Part shown: piece by piece, positions 1 to 9,189 of the stretch | Position numbering within the stretch: the stretch's first letter is position 1 | Layout of the letters: each line of letters starts with the position of its first letter | Origin: Fidelibacterota bacterium | GTDB lineage: Bacteria; Fidelibacterota; Marinisomatia; Marinisomatales; JACNKV01 | Length of the DNA stretch: 35,199 nucleotides | Assembly (NCBI GenBank): GCA_014381855.1 | Contig: JACNKV010000090.1 | Span: 1 to 35,199, forward strand | Direction of reading: 5' to 3' | Notes under the pieces: generated by a model | The model's input: only the letters and a program-made list of their open reading frames with translations | The model's database searches: none | What the model was told of the DNA's origin: nothing | Program-made: the position numbers and the translations under genes

Positions 1-3
1 GTG

Positions 4-76
4 TGACTCCGGAGCGACTCGAACGCTCGGCCAATGGCTTAAAAGGCCACTGCTCTACCAACTGAGCTACGGAGTC
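4..76 (-). tRNA. tRNA-Lys (anticodon TTT)
   Basis: The minus strand folds into a full cloverleaf of 73 nt. The acceptor stem is GACTCCG/CGGAGTC, the D arm GCTC...GAGC, the anticodon stem GTGGC/GCCAT with loop CTTTTAA, and the T arm GAGCG/CGCTC with loop TTCGAGT. The variable loop has five bases and the discriminator is A. The anticodon TTT reads lysine codons. The CCA end is not encoded, because CAC follows the discriminator, so CCA must be added by tRNA nucleotidyltransferase. It is transcribed away from metH. Confidence 0.96.
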
Positions 77-197
77 AATTGGATGCAAACACTTCAAATG
101 AAGCCGAGGAAATTAGTGAATTATATTCAAGGATTGAAAATAAAATTTACATGCTTTTTATAAATTTTTTATTCGTCTTATCCCGGGACTGTTTTAC

Positions 198-227
198 TTG
201 GACATTTGCATTGGGGTGAAATAAGAA
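198..227 (+). promoter_or_regulatory. Weak candidate promoter for the metH leader
   Basis: TTGGAC (198-203) and TAAGAA (222-227) are separated by 18 bases and lie about 40 bases before the riboswitch. They resemble sigma-70-type -35 and -10 boxes. The surrounding 77-260 region is AT-rich and I see no gene in it. Promoter consensus in this lineage is unknown to me, so this is only a candidate. Confidence 0.22.
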
Positions 228-266
228 TTTCTTTGTATCCTATTAATAAAAACCCTTAATATTCCT

Positions 267-318
267 CGTCGTGATTTGAGCCATATTGCCGCGACGTTAA
301 AGATTGGAGCTAAAAAGG
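267..318 (+). promoter_or_regulatory. SAM-II-type S-adenosylmethionine riboswitch aptamer
   Basis: The segment matches the SAM-II (metA-type) aptamer as I remember its consensus. A P1 stem CGTCG (267-271) pairs with CGACG (292-296). The P1 loop starts TGATTT and contains CCATATTGC. The 3' strand carries TTGGAGCTAAAAAGG (304-318), with the hallmark GCTAAAAAGG. A pseudoknot can form between CCA (281-283) and TGG (305-307). Compared with the known env12 SAM-II RNA, the pseudoknot bases differ in a way that keeps pairing. It sits directly upstream of metH, a logical SAM-repressed target. A long metH reading frame could start inside it at 276, which argues against that start. Confidence 0.88.
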
Positions 319-328
319 ATGAACCCTC

Positions 329-353
329 AGCCGGACTTAGCGCCGGCTTTTTT
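329..353 (+). terminator. Riboswitch-controlled intrinsic terminator before metH
   Basis: AGCCGG (329-334) pairs with CCGGCT (343-348) around an eight-base loop, followed by a run of six T (348-353) that ends three bases before the metH ATG. The loop side contains TTAGCGCC (337-344), which can pair with GGAGCTAA (306-313) of the aptamer: seven pairs and one A-G mismatch. The aptamer strand could therefore act as an antiterminator when SAM is absent. The layout predicts termination at high SAM; this mechanism is inferred from base pairing. Confidence 0.72.
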
Positions 354-356
354 GTT

Positions 357-3300
357 ATGAAAAATATCAGAGATATCCTCAAACACCGTATTCTGGTTCT
401 GGACGGAGCTATGGGTACTATGATTCAATCTTACGGATTGAATGAGGGCGATTTCCGCTCTGACCAATTTAAAGATCATCCGCAATCACTACTTGGGAAT
501 AACGATATCCTCTCTCTCTCTCAGTCGGAAATTATCAAGGACATCCACAGGCAATATTTGACTGCCGGTGCTGATATTATTGAGACCAACACCTTTAATG
601 CCACCTCCGTTGCCCAGGCAGATTATCAAACTAAAGATTTTGTGTATGATTTGAATTATACCTCTGCTCAAATTGCCAAAGAGATCGCGCTGGAATTCAC
701 CGATAAACCGCGGTTCGTCTGCGGAATTTTAGGTCCGACTAACAAAGCAGCTTCCATGTCCCCGGATGTGTCGTCTCCCGGATTTCGCGATATCACTTTC
801 GATCAGCTCGTAAGTGCCTACTCCGAAGCTGCCAGCGGATTGATTGACGGTGGTGCGGACCTCATCATGATTGAAACCGTATTTGACACGTTGAATGCCA
901 AGGCTGCTGTTTTCGCCGTTCAAACCGTCATGGAAGAGAAGCACATTTCGCTTCCGTTGATGATTTCAGTGACCATCACAGACATTAGCGGCCGGACACT
1001 CTCCGGGCAGACCGTGGAAGCGTTTTGGGCATCGGTGCGTCATGCCAATCCGTTGAGCATCGGATTAAACTGCGCCTTCGGTGCCGATCAACTCCGTCCG
1101 TATTTAACTGACCTATCCAATATTGCAGATACATATGTATGCATTCACCCGAATGCCGGTTTACCGAATGAGCTTGGCGATTATGATGAAACCCCAAAAT
1201 ATATGGCGGCTGCCATCCGTGAGTTTGCAAAGTCAGGACTGGTGAACATCGTCGGTGGATGCTGCGGAACAACACCTGAGCATATCAAGGCGATTTCAGA
1301 TGCGGTAGCAAACGTAACTCCACGCTGTATCCCGGAGGTTCAGCCACACACAACAATCAGTGGATTGGAACCGCTCACTATCCGCCCGGAGAGTAATTTC
1401 ATCAATATCGGGGAGCGAACAAACGTTGCGGGTTCTGCGAAATTCAGGAGGCTTATTAAGAATGAAGACTACGAAGAAGCGCTTAGTGTCGCCTCCCAAC
1501 AGATTGAAAATGGTGCGCAGATCATCGACATCAACATGGATGAAGCGCTCATCAATTCTGAAAATGCTATGGAAATCTTTCTCAGATTAATCGCAGGTGA
1601 ACCAAATATCAGCCGAGTCCCGATTATGATTGATTCCTCCGATTGGAGTGTCATCGAAACCGCACTGAAAAACATTCAGGGAAAATCCATTGTAAATTCG
1701 ATTAGCCTGAAAGACGGCGAATCTGAATTCATACGCAAGGCATCTCTCATTAAGAAATACGGAGCCACTGCTTTGGTAATGGCGTTTGATGAAGATGGAC
1801 AAGCAGAGACCACCAGACATAAAGTAGCCGTATGTAAACGAGCATATAACTTATTGGTGAACAAGGTTGGGGTTTCAGCAGAAGACATTATTTTTGATGT
1901 CAATATCTTTGCAATCGGTACCGGGATGGAAGAACACGCCAATTACGCTGTGAATTACATTGATGCTACGAACATTCTCAAATCCATGCTGCCGGAGGTA
2001 CATATCAGCGGCGGTGTCAGTAATCTATCCTTTTCTTTCCGCGGGAACAATCAAGTGCGCGAGGCTATGCACACAGTATTTCTGTATCATGCAATTCAAG
2101 CAGGCATGGATATGGGCATTGTCAACGCCGGGCAGCTGGCCGTTTATGATGACATCGACATCCTACTGAGAACAGCGGCGGAAGATATCGTTCTCAACCG
2201 TCGCAGGGATGCTACTGAGCGTTTGCTAGATATTGCCAGGGATTATTCCAATGATCGCGTGAATGAAAAAAAAATCTCCCGGTGGAGAACCCTCCCCACA
2301 GATGAGCGGTTGGTTCATGCCCTGGTGGAGGGCATCACCGAATTTATTATTGATGATACCGAAGAAGCTCGGCAGGAATTTGACAATCCTGTGCAGGTGA
2401 TTGAAGGGCCACTGATGGACGGGATGAATAAAGTTGGCGATCTGTTTAGTGCGGGAAAAATGTTTTTACCGCAAGTGGTGAAAAGCGCTCGCGTCATGAA
2501 AAAGGCAGTTGAATATCTCATGCCGTTTATCGAAGATAATGAAGCCGGGGTGTTAACATCCACGGGAAAAATATTGTTGGCCACCGTCAAAGGAGATGTG
2601 CATGATATCGGAAAAAACATTGTGAAGGTGGTGTTAGAATGCAACGGGTATAACGTCGTGGATCTTGGCGTGATGGTTCCGGCAGATCAGATTGTATCAA
2701 AAGCAAAAGAACTGAAGGTGGACATCATCGGGCTGAGCGGACTGATCACGCCATCGCTGAACGAAATGGCAAATGTGGCGAAAGAACTTGAACGAAATCA
2801 GCTGAACATCCCGTTGTTCATCGGCGGTGCAACCACGTCCAAAAAGCATACGGCTCTAAGGATAGCAGAACAGTATTCTTCTCCGGTGATTCACGTAAAA
2901 GATGCTTCGCGCGCTGTGAGTACGGCATCTCGTATTTTGGGGAAAGAGCGCAATAAATTTATTGAGTCCGTAAATTCTGACTATGATGGTATTCGGAAAT
3001 CATATACCGAAAAAACACAGAAAACGCCACGCGTCTCTATTCAATCTGCACGGAAAAATGCATTGAAAACCGATTGGGGATATTACACTCCACCTCCGCC
3101 AAGTTTTACCGGAATAAATGTGTTAACGGATATCTCACTCCGTAGCTTAATCCCATATATCGATTGGTCGCCGTTCTTTACCGTGTGGGAGATGAAGGGG
3201 AAATATCCGAAAATCTTGGAGCATCCAACAATTGGAAAGCAGGCGTTGGATTTACACAATGATGCGACCCAAATGATTGAAACCATTATACAAAATGACT

Positions 3301-3971
3301 GGTTTCAACCCAAGGCTGTAATCGGTTTTTTTCCTGCTAATTCCATTGGTGATGATGTTAAAATTCTATTTAACGATGATTCCGAACGGTTTCATTTTCT
3401 ACGTCAGCAATTTAATAAGAATGAAAAAACTCCGAATTTATGTTTGGCTGATTTCATTGCTCCTCAAGAATCCGGCACTCTCGATTGGCTGGGAATGTTC
3501 ACCGTAACGATGCAAGGTGTTCAGCGTACCGCTCAGCATTTTGAGGAGAATCACGATGAATATAACAGCCTACTTGTAAAGGCAATTGGCGACCGTTTTG
3601 CCGAAGCGCTGGCAGAATATCTGCATGAGAAGGTTCGAAAAGAATATTGGGGCTATGCCGAGGATGAAGATTCCACAAACGACGACTTGATAAAAGAAAA
3701 TTACATTGGAATCCGTCCTGCCCCGGGATATCCCGCCTGCCCGGATCATCAGGAAAAACAAACATTATTTACCATTTTGAATGTCCCGGAAAATATCGGC
3801 ATCGAACTCACCGAAAGTTTTGCGATGAATCCACCGTCTTCTGTTTGTGGATGGTATTTTTCTCATCCTAAATCACGATATTTTGGTATCGGAAAAGTCG
3901 GCGATGATCAACTAAACGACTACGCCAATAGAAAAGGAATGACAAAAGAGGAAATTAAAAAATGGATGTAA
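357..3971 (+). CDS. metH: Cobalamin-dependent methionine synthase MetH
   Basis: Transfers the methyl group of 5-methyltetrahydrofolate via methylcobalamin to homocysteine, in the cytoplasm. All four modules are present in 1204 residues. The homocysteine domain (about 1-320) has zinc cysteines C239 in GLNCAFG and C302/C303 in GGCCGTTP. The pterin-binding domain is about 345-620. The cap and B12-binding region is about 650-890, with DVHDIG at 747-752 supplying the cobalt-ligand His749. The reactivation domain extends to the end, with [12 protein letters not shown] at 1120-1131. I place the start at 357, where [20 protein letters not shown] begins; a longer frame from 276 would translate the riboswitch. 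No clear Shine-Dalgarno precedes it. It is the first gene of metH-metF-metK-ahcY and is probably repressed by SAM. Confidence 0.97.
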   Translation: MKNIRDILKHRILVLDGAMGTMIQSYGLNEGDFRSDQFKDHPQSLLGNNDILSLSQSEIIKDIHRQYLTAGADIIETNTFNATSVAQADYQTKDFVYDLNYTSAQIAKEIALEFTDKPRFVCGILGPTNKAASMSPDVSSPGFRDITFDQLVSAYSEAASGLIDGGADLIMIETVFDTLNAKAAVFAVQTVMEEKHISLPLMISVTITDISGRTLSGQTVEAFWASVRHANPLSIGLNCAFGADQLRPYLTDLSNIADTYVCIHPNAGLPNELGDYDETPKYMAAAIREFAKSGLVNIVGGCCGTTPEHIKAISDAVANVTPRCIPEVQPHTTISGLEPLTIRPESNFINIGERTNVAGSAKFRRLIKNEDYEEALSVASQQIENGAQIIDINMDEALINSENAMEIFLRLIAGEPNISRVPIMIDSSDWSVIETALKNIQGKSIVNSISLKDGESEFIRKASLIKKYGATALVMAFDEDGQAETTRHKVAVCKRAYNLLVNKVGVSAEDIIFDVNIFAIGTGMEEHANYAVNYIDATNILKSMLPEVHISGGVSNLSFSFRGNNQVREAMHTVFLYHAIQAGMDMGIVNAGQLAVYDDIDILLRTAAEDIVLNRRRDATERLLDIARDYSNDRVNEKKISRWRTLPTDERLVHALVEGITEFIIDDTEEARQEFDNPVQVIEGPLMDGMNKVGDLFSAGKMFLPQVVKSARVMKKAVEYLMPFIEDNEAGVLTSTGKILLATVKGDVHDIGKNIVKVVLECNGYNVVDLGVMVPADQIVSKAKELKVDIIGLSGLITPSLNEMANVAKELERNQLNIPLFIGGATTSKKHTALRIAEQYSSPVIHVKDASRAVSTASRILGKERNKFIESVNSDYDGIRKSYTEKTQKTPRVSIQSARKNALKTDWGYYTPPPPSFTGINVLTDISLRSLIPYIDWSPFFTVWEMKGKYPKILEHPTIGKQALDLHNDATQMIETIIQNDWFQPKAVIGFFPANSIGDDVKILFNDDSERFHFLRQQFNKNEKTPNLCLADFIAPQESGTLDWLGMFTVTMQGVQRTAQHFEENHDEYNSLLVKAIGDRFAEALAEYLHEKVRKEYWGYAEDEDSTNDDLIKENYIGIRPAPGYPACPDHQEKQTLFTILNVPENIGIELTESFAMNPPSSVCGWYFSHPKSRYFGIGKVGDDQLNDYANRKGMTKEEIKKWM

Positions 3972-4052
3972 TTTTAAGGATGCAGACGTCAGGTATATGG
4001 TGTCAGCCTTTTTACCCGTTTACCCTTCTACCCATCAACTTGGTAAAACATT

Positions 4053-5000
4053 ATGAAAGTCATTGAACATATAGAAAAAGCCACGTCACCGCTGTTCAGC
4101 TATGAAATTATTCCACCGGCACGTGGAAAAAGCGCACAGGAAATTATCGATATCGTCAAACAGCTGCAGCCGTTCAATCCACCGTATATCGATGTCACCA
4201 GTCATTCAGCCGAAGCGTATTATGAAGAAACAGACTCCGGGACAATCAAACGCCGAATCCGGAAAAAACGCCCCGGGACGATCAGTATCTGCGGGATTAT
4301 CCAAAACCGGTTCAAGATTGATACTGTGGCACACCTGCTTTGCCGAGGCTTCACCCGTGAAGAAACGGAAGATGCTTTGATTGAGTTGAACTTTCTTGGA
4401 ATTCAGAACGTGTTGGCTATCCGCGGGGATGAAACCAATTACAAAAAACCGGTGCAAAAAGACCGCAGTATCAACAGTTACGCGTCGAACTTGGTAACAC
4501 AGTTAGGTGATCTGAAAAAAGCCATCTATTTGGACGAAATTCTGAATCCTGACCCCATCGATATGTGTGTGGGCGTGGGCGGATATCCCGAAAAACATTT
4601 TGAAGCACCGAACCTGAAAACAGATATTGCCAATCTTAAGAAAAAAGTGGATGCCGGAGCAGAATATATCGTGACGCAGATGTTTTTCGACAACGATGTA
4701 TATTTTGGTTTTGTGGAAAAATGCCGTGCCGCAGGGATTACCGTTCCGATTATTCCCGGGATAAAAATATTAGACCGCGTAAAGCAGCTGACGGTCATTC
4801 CGAAAAACTTTTTTGTGAACCTCCCCGATGAATTGGTGGATGAGATTACTTCATCACCTGAGCACATAAAAGAAATCGGTAAACAATGGGGATTGAAACA
4901 AGCTGAAGGGCTGTTAAATGCCGGTGTGAAAAACATCCATTTTTATGTTTTGAATGATGCCGGAACTGTCACACAAATCGTGAAACAATTGAGTCAATGA
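4053..5000 (+). CDS. metF: Methylenetetrahydrofolate reductase MetF
   Basis: Reduces 5,10-methylene-THF to 5-methyl-THF, the methyl donor used by MetH just upstream. The 315-residue length and TIM-barrel pattern fit the FAD-dependent bacterial family: SYEIIPPARG near the N-terminus carries the catalytic-type Glu, IRGDE sits mid-protein, CVGVGGYPEKH follows at about 170-180, and GAEYIVTQMFFDN at about 200-215 is the conserved flavin/folate strand. The 81-base gap after metH is C/T-rich with no clear terminator, so co-transcription is likely. The Shine-Dalgarno is weak. No separate riboswitch is visible, so SAM control probably comes through the metH leader. Confidence 0.95.
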   Translation: MKVIEHIEKATSPLFSYEIIPPARGKSAQEIIDIVKQLQPFNPPYIDVTSHSAEAYYEETDSGTIKRRIRKKRPGTISICGIIQNRFKIDTVAHLLCRGFTREETEDALIELNFLGIQNVLAIRGDETNYKKPVQKDRSINSYASNLVTQLGDLKKAIYLDEILNPDPIDMCVGVGGYPEKHFEAPNLKTDIANLKKKVDAGAEYIVTQMFFDNDVYFGFVEKCRAAGITVPIIPGIKILDRVKQLTVIPKNFFVNLPDELVDEITSSPEHIKEIGKQWGLKQAEGLLNAGVKNIHFYVLNDAGTVTQIVKQLSQ

Positions 5001-5056
5001 ATGTAAATGACTACTCATAAACCCGTTTACACATTAATTAACACTTAAATACTAAT

Positions 5057-5112
5057 ATGGAGAATATCGTAATTTTGACCTCGTTTCTGAATAGAATTAC
5101 TCATTTCTCCAT
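5057..5112 (+). promoter_or_regulatory. Two-tier hairpin in the metK 5' leader
   Basis: ATGGAGAA (5057-5064) pairs with TTCTCCAT (5105-5112). Inside it GTAATT (5069-5074) pairs with AATTAC (5095-5100). The two helices are separated by a symmetric 4 x 4 internal loop and closed by a 20-base loop. No T-run follows, so it does not look like an intrinsic terminator. It ends 34 bases before the metK ATG. I do not recognise it as a known SAM, SAH or other riboswitch class; it could be an RNA processing site or an unassigned cis-element. Confidence 0.45.
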
Positions 5113-5146
5113 TTGAAATAAAACAAATGAAGGAATAGGAGAAACC

Positions 5147-6367
5147 ATGAATACTTACTTATTTACATCCGAATCGGTATCTGAAGGGCACCCGGACAAA
5201 GTCTGCGATGCGATTTCTGACGCAATCCTGGATAATTTATTAGCCCAAGATTCTGAATCGCATGTCGCTTGCGAAACACTGGCAACAAAAGGGATGATCA
5301 CGGTAGCCGGAGAAGTTCGCACCAACGGATTTTGCGAAGTGGAAAGAATTGTGAAACAAACGTTAGAGGAAATCGGATACATCAATGCTGACTATGGCAT
5401 GGATAGTGATGAAGTCCGTGTTGTGTCTACACTTCATTCACAAAGCCGGGATATTGCCCAAGGAGTGGATGAAAAATCTGATCGCGAGCAAGGAGCAGGA
5501 GATCAGGGATTGATGTTCGGTTACGCCTGTACCGAGACACCTGAACTCATGCCAATACCCATCATGATGGCACAAGCACTTACGCGCAAACTGACTGAAT
5601 TACGTAAGAACAAAACACTGCCTTGGCTCAGACCGGATGGGAAGTCGCAGGTGACCATCGAATACAACGGAACAAAACCGGTTTCTGTAAAAAAGACAGT
5701 CATTGCTACGCAGCATGATGATATGCTTGAAAAATTTGGGAACGAAGATGAAGAACATGCTTTCATCGAAAAAGAAGTTTCAGAGAAAGTTATTATACCG
5801 GTGCTTGAGAATTTTGGCTTACCGTATGAAAAAGATTTTATCGTGAACGGAACCGGGCGGTTTGTCTCTGGCGGACCCGAAGCCGATACCGGGCTGACCG
5901 GGCGCAAAATCATCGTTGATACATACGGAGGTTATGCTCCTCACGGAGGTGGTGCTTTCTCCGGTAAAGACCCGTCAAAGGTGGATCGCTCCGCAACGTA
6001 CATGGCACGTTATATCGCCAAAAATATCGTTGCCGCAGAATTAGCCGAACGATGCGAAGTGCAGTTTTCATATTCCATCGGAGTGGCTGACCCGACGTCG
6101 CTTTCGGTCAAAGCATTCGGCACCGGAGTTCTAAACGACAAGAAACTGACAGAGATCGTTCACAAAGTCTTCCCGCTGAAGCCCAAGGCAATTATTGATC
6201 ATCTGAATCTAAAAAGACCGATTTACCGTCCGACCGCAGCGTATGGGCATTTTGGTCGGAATGAAAATAACTTTACTTGGGAAAAAACAGATAAAGTTGA
6301 AGAATTGAAAGTTGAAGCGGGGCGGAAACCCCGTAGAAAACACGGGATGCCAGCACGCGGGATGTAA
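5147..6367 (+). CDS. metK: S-adenosylmethionine synthetase MetK
   Basis: Makes S-adenosylmethionine from methionine and ATP in the cytoplasm. Hallmarks are GHPDK near residue 15, [11 protein letters not shown] near 115-125 (ATP-binding hexapeptide region) and the P-loop-like [16 protein letters not shown] around 268-283. Homologues usually end shortly after [10 protein letters not shown]. Here about 20 extra residues follow, rich in Arg, Lys, Gly and Pro, encoded by GC-rich sequence that abuts the dispersed repeat at 6371; this tail looks like a recent extension into repeat DNA. A good Shine-Dalgarno (AGGAGA) lies seven to eight bases before the ATG. It supplies SAM, the presumed ligand of the upstream riboswitch. 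Confidence 0.97.
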   Translation: MNTYLFTSESVSEGHPDKVCDAISDAILDNLLAQDSESHVACETLATKGMITVAGEVRTNGFCEVERIVKQTLEEIGYINADYGMDSDEVRVVSTLHSQSRDIAQGVDEKSDREQGAGDQGLMFGYACTETPELMPIPIMMAQALTRKLTELRKNKTLPWLRPDGKSQVTIEYNGTKPVSVKKTVIATQHDDMLEKFGNEDEEHAFIEKEVSEKVIIPVLENFGLPYEKDFIVNGTGRFVSGGPEADTGLTGRKIIVDTYGGYAPHGGGAFSGKDPSKVDRSATYMARYIAKNIVAAELAERCEVQFSYSIGVADPTSLSVKAFGTGVLNDKKLTEIVHKVFPLKPKAIIDHLNLKRPIYRPTAAYGHFGRNENNFTWEKTDKVEELKVEAGRKPRRKHGMPARGM

Positions 6368-6370
6368 ACA

Positions 6371-6395
6371 CAAGCACCCGAACACATTAGCACTT
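6371..6395 (+). repeat. 25-bp dispersed repeat, copy A
   Basis: This 25-base segment, starting CAAGCACCCG, is the exact reverse complement of 16701-16725. The match ends at both sides. It lies just after the metK stop and before ahcY. A partial relative, GCAGGCAAGCAC, occurs at 12704-12715. A chance 25-base match in 35 kb is very unlikely, so this is a repeat family in intergenic DNA. Confidence 0.9.
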
Positions 6396-6422
6396 TACCA
6401 TATGAATAAAGGAAAAATAAAA

Positions 6423-7844
6423 ATGATTGCAGACAACATAGACTATAAAATCAAAGATGTTGAATTAGCACCCGCCGGGAGGAAGGCTATTGACATTGCC
6501 GAAAAAGAAATGCCGGGCTTAATGTCTGTGCGTAAGAAATACGGTACCGAGCAACCGCTGAAAGGATTCAACATCACCGGCTCGTTACACATGACAACAG
6601 AAACTGCCGTACTGATCGAAACTCTCAAAGATCTTGGGGCGAACGTCCGCTGGGCAAGCTGTAATATTTTCTCCACACAAGATCAAGCCGCAGCTGCAAT
6701 TGCTGAAACAGGGACTCCAGTTTTTGCCTGGAAAGGCGAAACATTGGAAGAATATTGGTGGTGCACTCTTCAGGCATTGACGTTTCCTGGAGATAACGGA
6801 TGCGACCTCATCGTTGATGACGGCGGAGATGCCACGCTCTTAATCCACAAGGGGTTTGAATTAGAAAACTATTTTGCCGAACATGGATCAACTCCAAATA
6901 TTACAACAACGGTTCGTGAGGAACAGGTTATCGACGAATTATTGCGTGAGGTTTTGGATAAAGATCCGAATCACTGGCATAAAGTTGTGGAGAATATCAT
7001 TGGATCATCTGAAGAGACAACCACCGGTGTTCATCGCGTATTGCAAATGGAGAAAAACGGGTCACTCCTCTTTCCTGTTTACAACGTGAATGATTCCGTG
7101 ACAAAATCCAAGTTTGATAATATTTACGGTTGCAGGGAGTCACTTGCCGACGGAATCAAGCGTGCCACTGATGTTATGATCGCCGGGAAGACCGTAACCG
7201 TTTGCGGATATGGAGACGTGGGACGTGGCTGTGCACAATCCATGCGAGGATATGGAGCACGGGTGCTTATTACAGAAATTGACCCTATCTGCGCACTGCA
7301 GGCATCCATGGAAGGATACGAAGTTGTCACCATAGAACAGGCTTTACCAGAATCCAATATCTTTGTGACCGCTACCGGAAACCGCGACGTAATCGCGCTT
7401 GAGCACATGCGAAATATGAAAGATCAAGCCATCGTATGTAACATCGGGCATTTCGACAACGAAATTGAGGTGGATGCGCTGAATAACGCATTCGATGCTG
7501 AACGCACAAATATCAAACCACAGGTAGATAGATATGATTTTAACGACGGGCATCAAATTTATCTGCTCTCAGAAGGCCGGCTGGTGAATCTTGGAAACGC
7601 TACCGGACATCCTTCATTTGTTATGAGTAATTCGTTCACAAATCAAGTGCTTGCACAGATGGCATTGGCAAAAGACAAACCGAAGATTGGTGTGTACGTC
7701 CTCCCTAAAATACTGGATGAAGAAGTCGCACGGCTGCATCTTGGACATATCGGAGCCACGTTGACAAAACTCACAACTAAACAATCTGAGTATCTTGGCA
7801 TCTCTAAGGATGGACCTTTCAAACCGGATTCATATCGGTATTAG
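6423..7844 (+). CDS. ahcY: Adenosylhomocysteinase (SAH hydrolase)
   Basis: Reversibly hydrolyses S-adenosylhomocysteine to adenosine and homocysteine, relieving product inhibition of methyltransferases and returning homocysteine to MetH. The 473-residue protein has the N-terminal substrate motif [11 protein letters not shown] (48-58), ASCN with following STQDQAAAA (78-91), [10 protein letters not shown] (131-140), the NAD Rossmann signature [10 protein letters not shown] (261-270) and the C-terminal KPDSYRY. The start at 6423 follows AAAGGAA and gives the normal N-terminus. The frame is open back to 6312, but that would overlap the metK end and translate the repeat. It is the fourth gene of the methyl-cycle operon, 55 bases after metK. 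Confidence 0.96.
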   Translation: MIADNIDYKIKDVELAPAGRKAIDIAEKEMPGLMSVRKKYGTEQPLKGFNITGSLHMTTETAVLIETLKDLGANVRWASCNIFSTQDQAAAAIAETGTPVFAWKGETLEEYWWCTLQALTFPGDNGCDLIVDDGGDATLLIHKGFELENYFAEHGSTPNITTTVREEQVIDELLREVLDKDPNHWHKVVENIIGSSEETTTGVHRVLQMEKNGSLLFPVYNVNDSVTKSKFDNIYGCRESLADGIKRATDVMIAGKTVTVCGYGDVGRGCAQSMRGYGARVLITEIDPICALQASMEGYEVVTIEQALPESNIFVTATGNRDVIALEHMRNMKDQAIVCNIGHFDNEIEVDALNNAFDAERTNIKPQVDRYDFNDGHQIYLLSEGRLVNLGNATGHPSFVMSNSFTNQVLAQMALAKDKPKIGVYVLPKILDEEVARLHLGHIGATLTKLTTKQSEYLGISKDGPFKPDSYRY

Positions 7845-7915
7845 TGAAGAGAGAAATGGAGAGTGGGAGAACAAGATACTTAACCTGAGTTAATAAACAT
7901 CCTCAAATATTATTT

Positions 7916-8122
7916 GTGGAAAGTAATCAACTGATTAAGGGATCGTTTAAATTTCGAAACGTGCCTAAAGGGACACATGTAATTGCCGAATTTCGTACTG
8001 AGAAAATATCTTCATTTAGTGATAAGCTCTCTCATCTTATGACGGTAGAATGTCTCCATAAAGAATTCGAGGCCGGTTTAACAAGCATGAAGGAGAATTG
8101 TGAAAGCAAACCTGTAAAGTGA
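7916..8122 (+). pseudogene. 5'-truncated SRPBCC/AHSA1-like remnant
   Basis: A 68-codon frame from GTG (open back to 7889) encodes GSFKFRNVPKGTHVIAEFR and ends in KEFEAGLTSMKENCES. This resembles the C-terminal half of SRPBCC (START-like, polyketide cyclase/AHSA1) proteins, which have a GT-V-strand followed by a final helix of the type FE-GL-LK-E. The usual N-terminal half of about 80 residues is absent: ahcY ends only 70 bases upstream. It is either a decayed gene or a minimal unknown protein. The match rests on pattern memory, so confidence is modest. The 8123-8245 gap that follows holds a pyrimidine-rich tract and nothing else I can name. Confidence 0.4.
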
Positions 8123-8245
8123 GAAGTCCAAAGATCGTTAATTTGGAGAAATACACTAAACTCATGAATATTTACGGCGTCTCCTTTTCTCCTTTCTCCT
8201 CACGACTTTCTCTTTTAACTTTGTATCATTCAAAATAAGGGATTC

Positions 8246-8674
8246 ATGACAAAAAAACGTATAAGCTGGGAAAAATATTTTATGAATATCGCCAAAGAAG
8301 TGGCAACACGCTCAACATGTGACAGGAAGCATGTGGGGGCAGTTGTCGTCCGTGGAAAAACTATTCTCTCCACAGGATACAATGGTAGTATTCGCGGATT
8401 ACCTCATTGCGACACAGCTGGGCACGAAATGGAAAACGGGCACTGTGTACGGACAATCCATGCGGAAGCGAATGCGATTGTTCAGGCTGCGCGGCATGGT
8501 GTGCAAATCGATAATGCAGAAATTTATATCACAGCCTCACCATGCTATAATTGTTTCAAAATGATTGCGAATACCGGTATAAAAAGTATTTACTATGGAG
8601 AATTTTATCGGGATGAACGTATCATCCGGCACGCAAAAGAATTAGAAATTGATCTGATTCATATTCCTCTTTAG
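8246..8674 (+). CDS. dCMP deaminase (ComEB-type cytidine/deoxycytidylate deaminase)
   Basis: Deaminates dCMP to dUMP, feeding thymidylate synthesis. The 142-residue protein shows the zinc-dependent deaminase signature: HAEANAI with His72 as ligand and Glu74 as the general acid/base, and PCYNC at 99-103 with the two cysteine ligands. The N-terminal SWEKYFMNIAKEVATRSTC and GYNGSIRGLPHCD are typical of the dCMP deaminase subfamily (ComEB in Bacillus), not of cytidine or riboflavin deaminases. It reads on the plus strand behind the methyl-cycle genes and converges on the minus-strand block with a 14-base gap and no obvious terminator. Its product draws on the same folate pool as MetF, but a functional link is only inference. 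Confidence 0.92.
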   Translation: MTKKRISWEKYFMNIAKEVATRSTCDRKHVGAVVVRGKTILSTGYNGSIRGLPHCDTAGHEMENGHCVRTIHAEANAIVQAARHGVQIDNAEIYITASPCYNCFKMIANTGIKSIYYGEFYRDERIIRHAKELEIDLIHIPL

Positions 8675-8688
8675 AAATTTCTCCGTCA

Positions 8689-9189
8689 TTAAAACGCCGA
8701 GTGATTATATGTCCCTTTCCTTAGTGCCCGAATCAGCATTTCTCTAAACATCGATATATCAGCATAAGGAAATATTTTAAAATTTGTGGTGTAACGAATT
8801 GTACCTCTCTCGTTTTTTCGGGTATCCGTTGATAATGATATCGTTTTCGGAGCTTCTTTAAGCCAGTCCTCGTGCCAGCCCACCAACACAGCAGTTTCGT
8901 TACTGTCACATTGCAGAGACAGGCCAATCTCATCTTTTTTCAATTTTCGTTCAAACTGCCCTGCCGTCGAAAAACGAAATTTACCTGATCGAAAATATTT
9001 ATCCCTAATTTCCCAGTCAAATGTAATTCTTTTCCCGGTTTTTGTATCAACAATTACACCATCGTCCCGAAAATTTTCAGTCTGATAAATTTGCATCACC
9101 AAAGAAATATTATCCTCTTGAGCGTTAAATAAGTCTGAAAATTGTTTCAGGCTGGATTCATGCTTATCATACATGCTGGGACGTTTCAT
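8689..9189 (-). CDS. Conserved-looking protein of unknown function, 166 aa
   Basis: I do not recognise the family. The protein is soluble, with no signal peptide or membrane segment. A central part reads DDGVIVDTKTGKRITFDWEI, followed by RDKY, which has acidic residues and lysines spaced somewhat like a PD-(D/E)XK nuclease core (D...D-x-E...K). That is suggestive only. The start overlaps the end of the carboxyltransferase gene by 23 bases, so the two are translationally linked; a second in-frame ATG at 9174 is also possible. It is the last gene of a block beginning with a DNA methyltransferase, so a nuclease partner is conceivable but unproven. Confidence 0.75.
   Translation of the reverse strand: MKRPSMYDKHESSLKQFSDLFNAQEDNISLVMQIYQTENFRDDGVIVDTKTGKRITFDWEIRDKYFRSGKFRFSTAGQFERKLKKDEIGLSLQCDSNETAVLVGWHEDWLKEAPKTISLSTDTRKNERGTIRYTTNFKIFPYADISMFREMLIRALRKGTYNHSAF

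Noticed and set aside
276..356. Extended metH start at 276 adding 27 residues.
   Set aside because: It would translate the SAM-II aptamer and terminator; the family N-terminus begins at the ATG at 357.
6312..6422. Extended ahcY frame from 6312.
   Set aside because: It overlaps the metK 3' end and reads through the dispersed repeat; the ATG at 6423 has a Shine-Dalgarno and the normal N-terminus.
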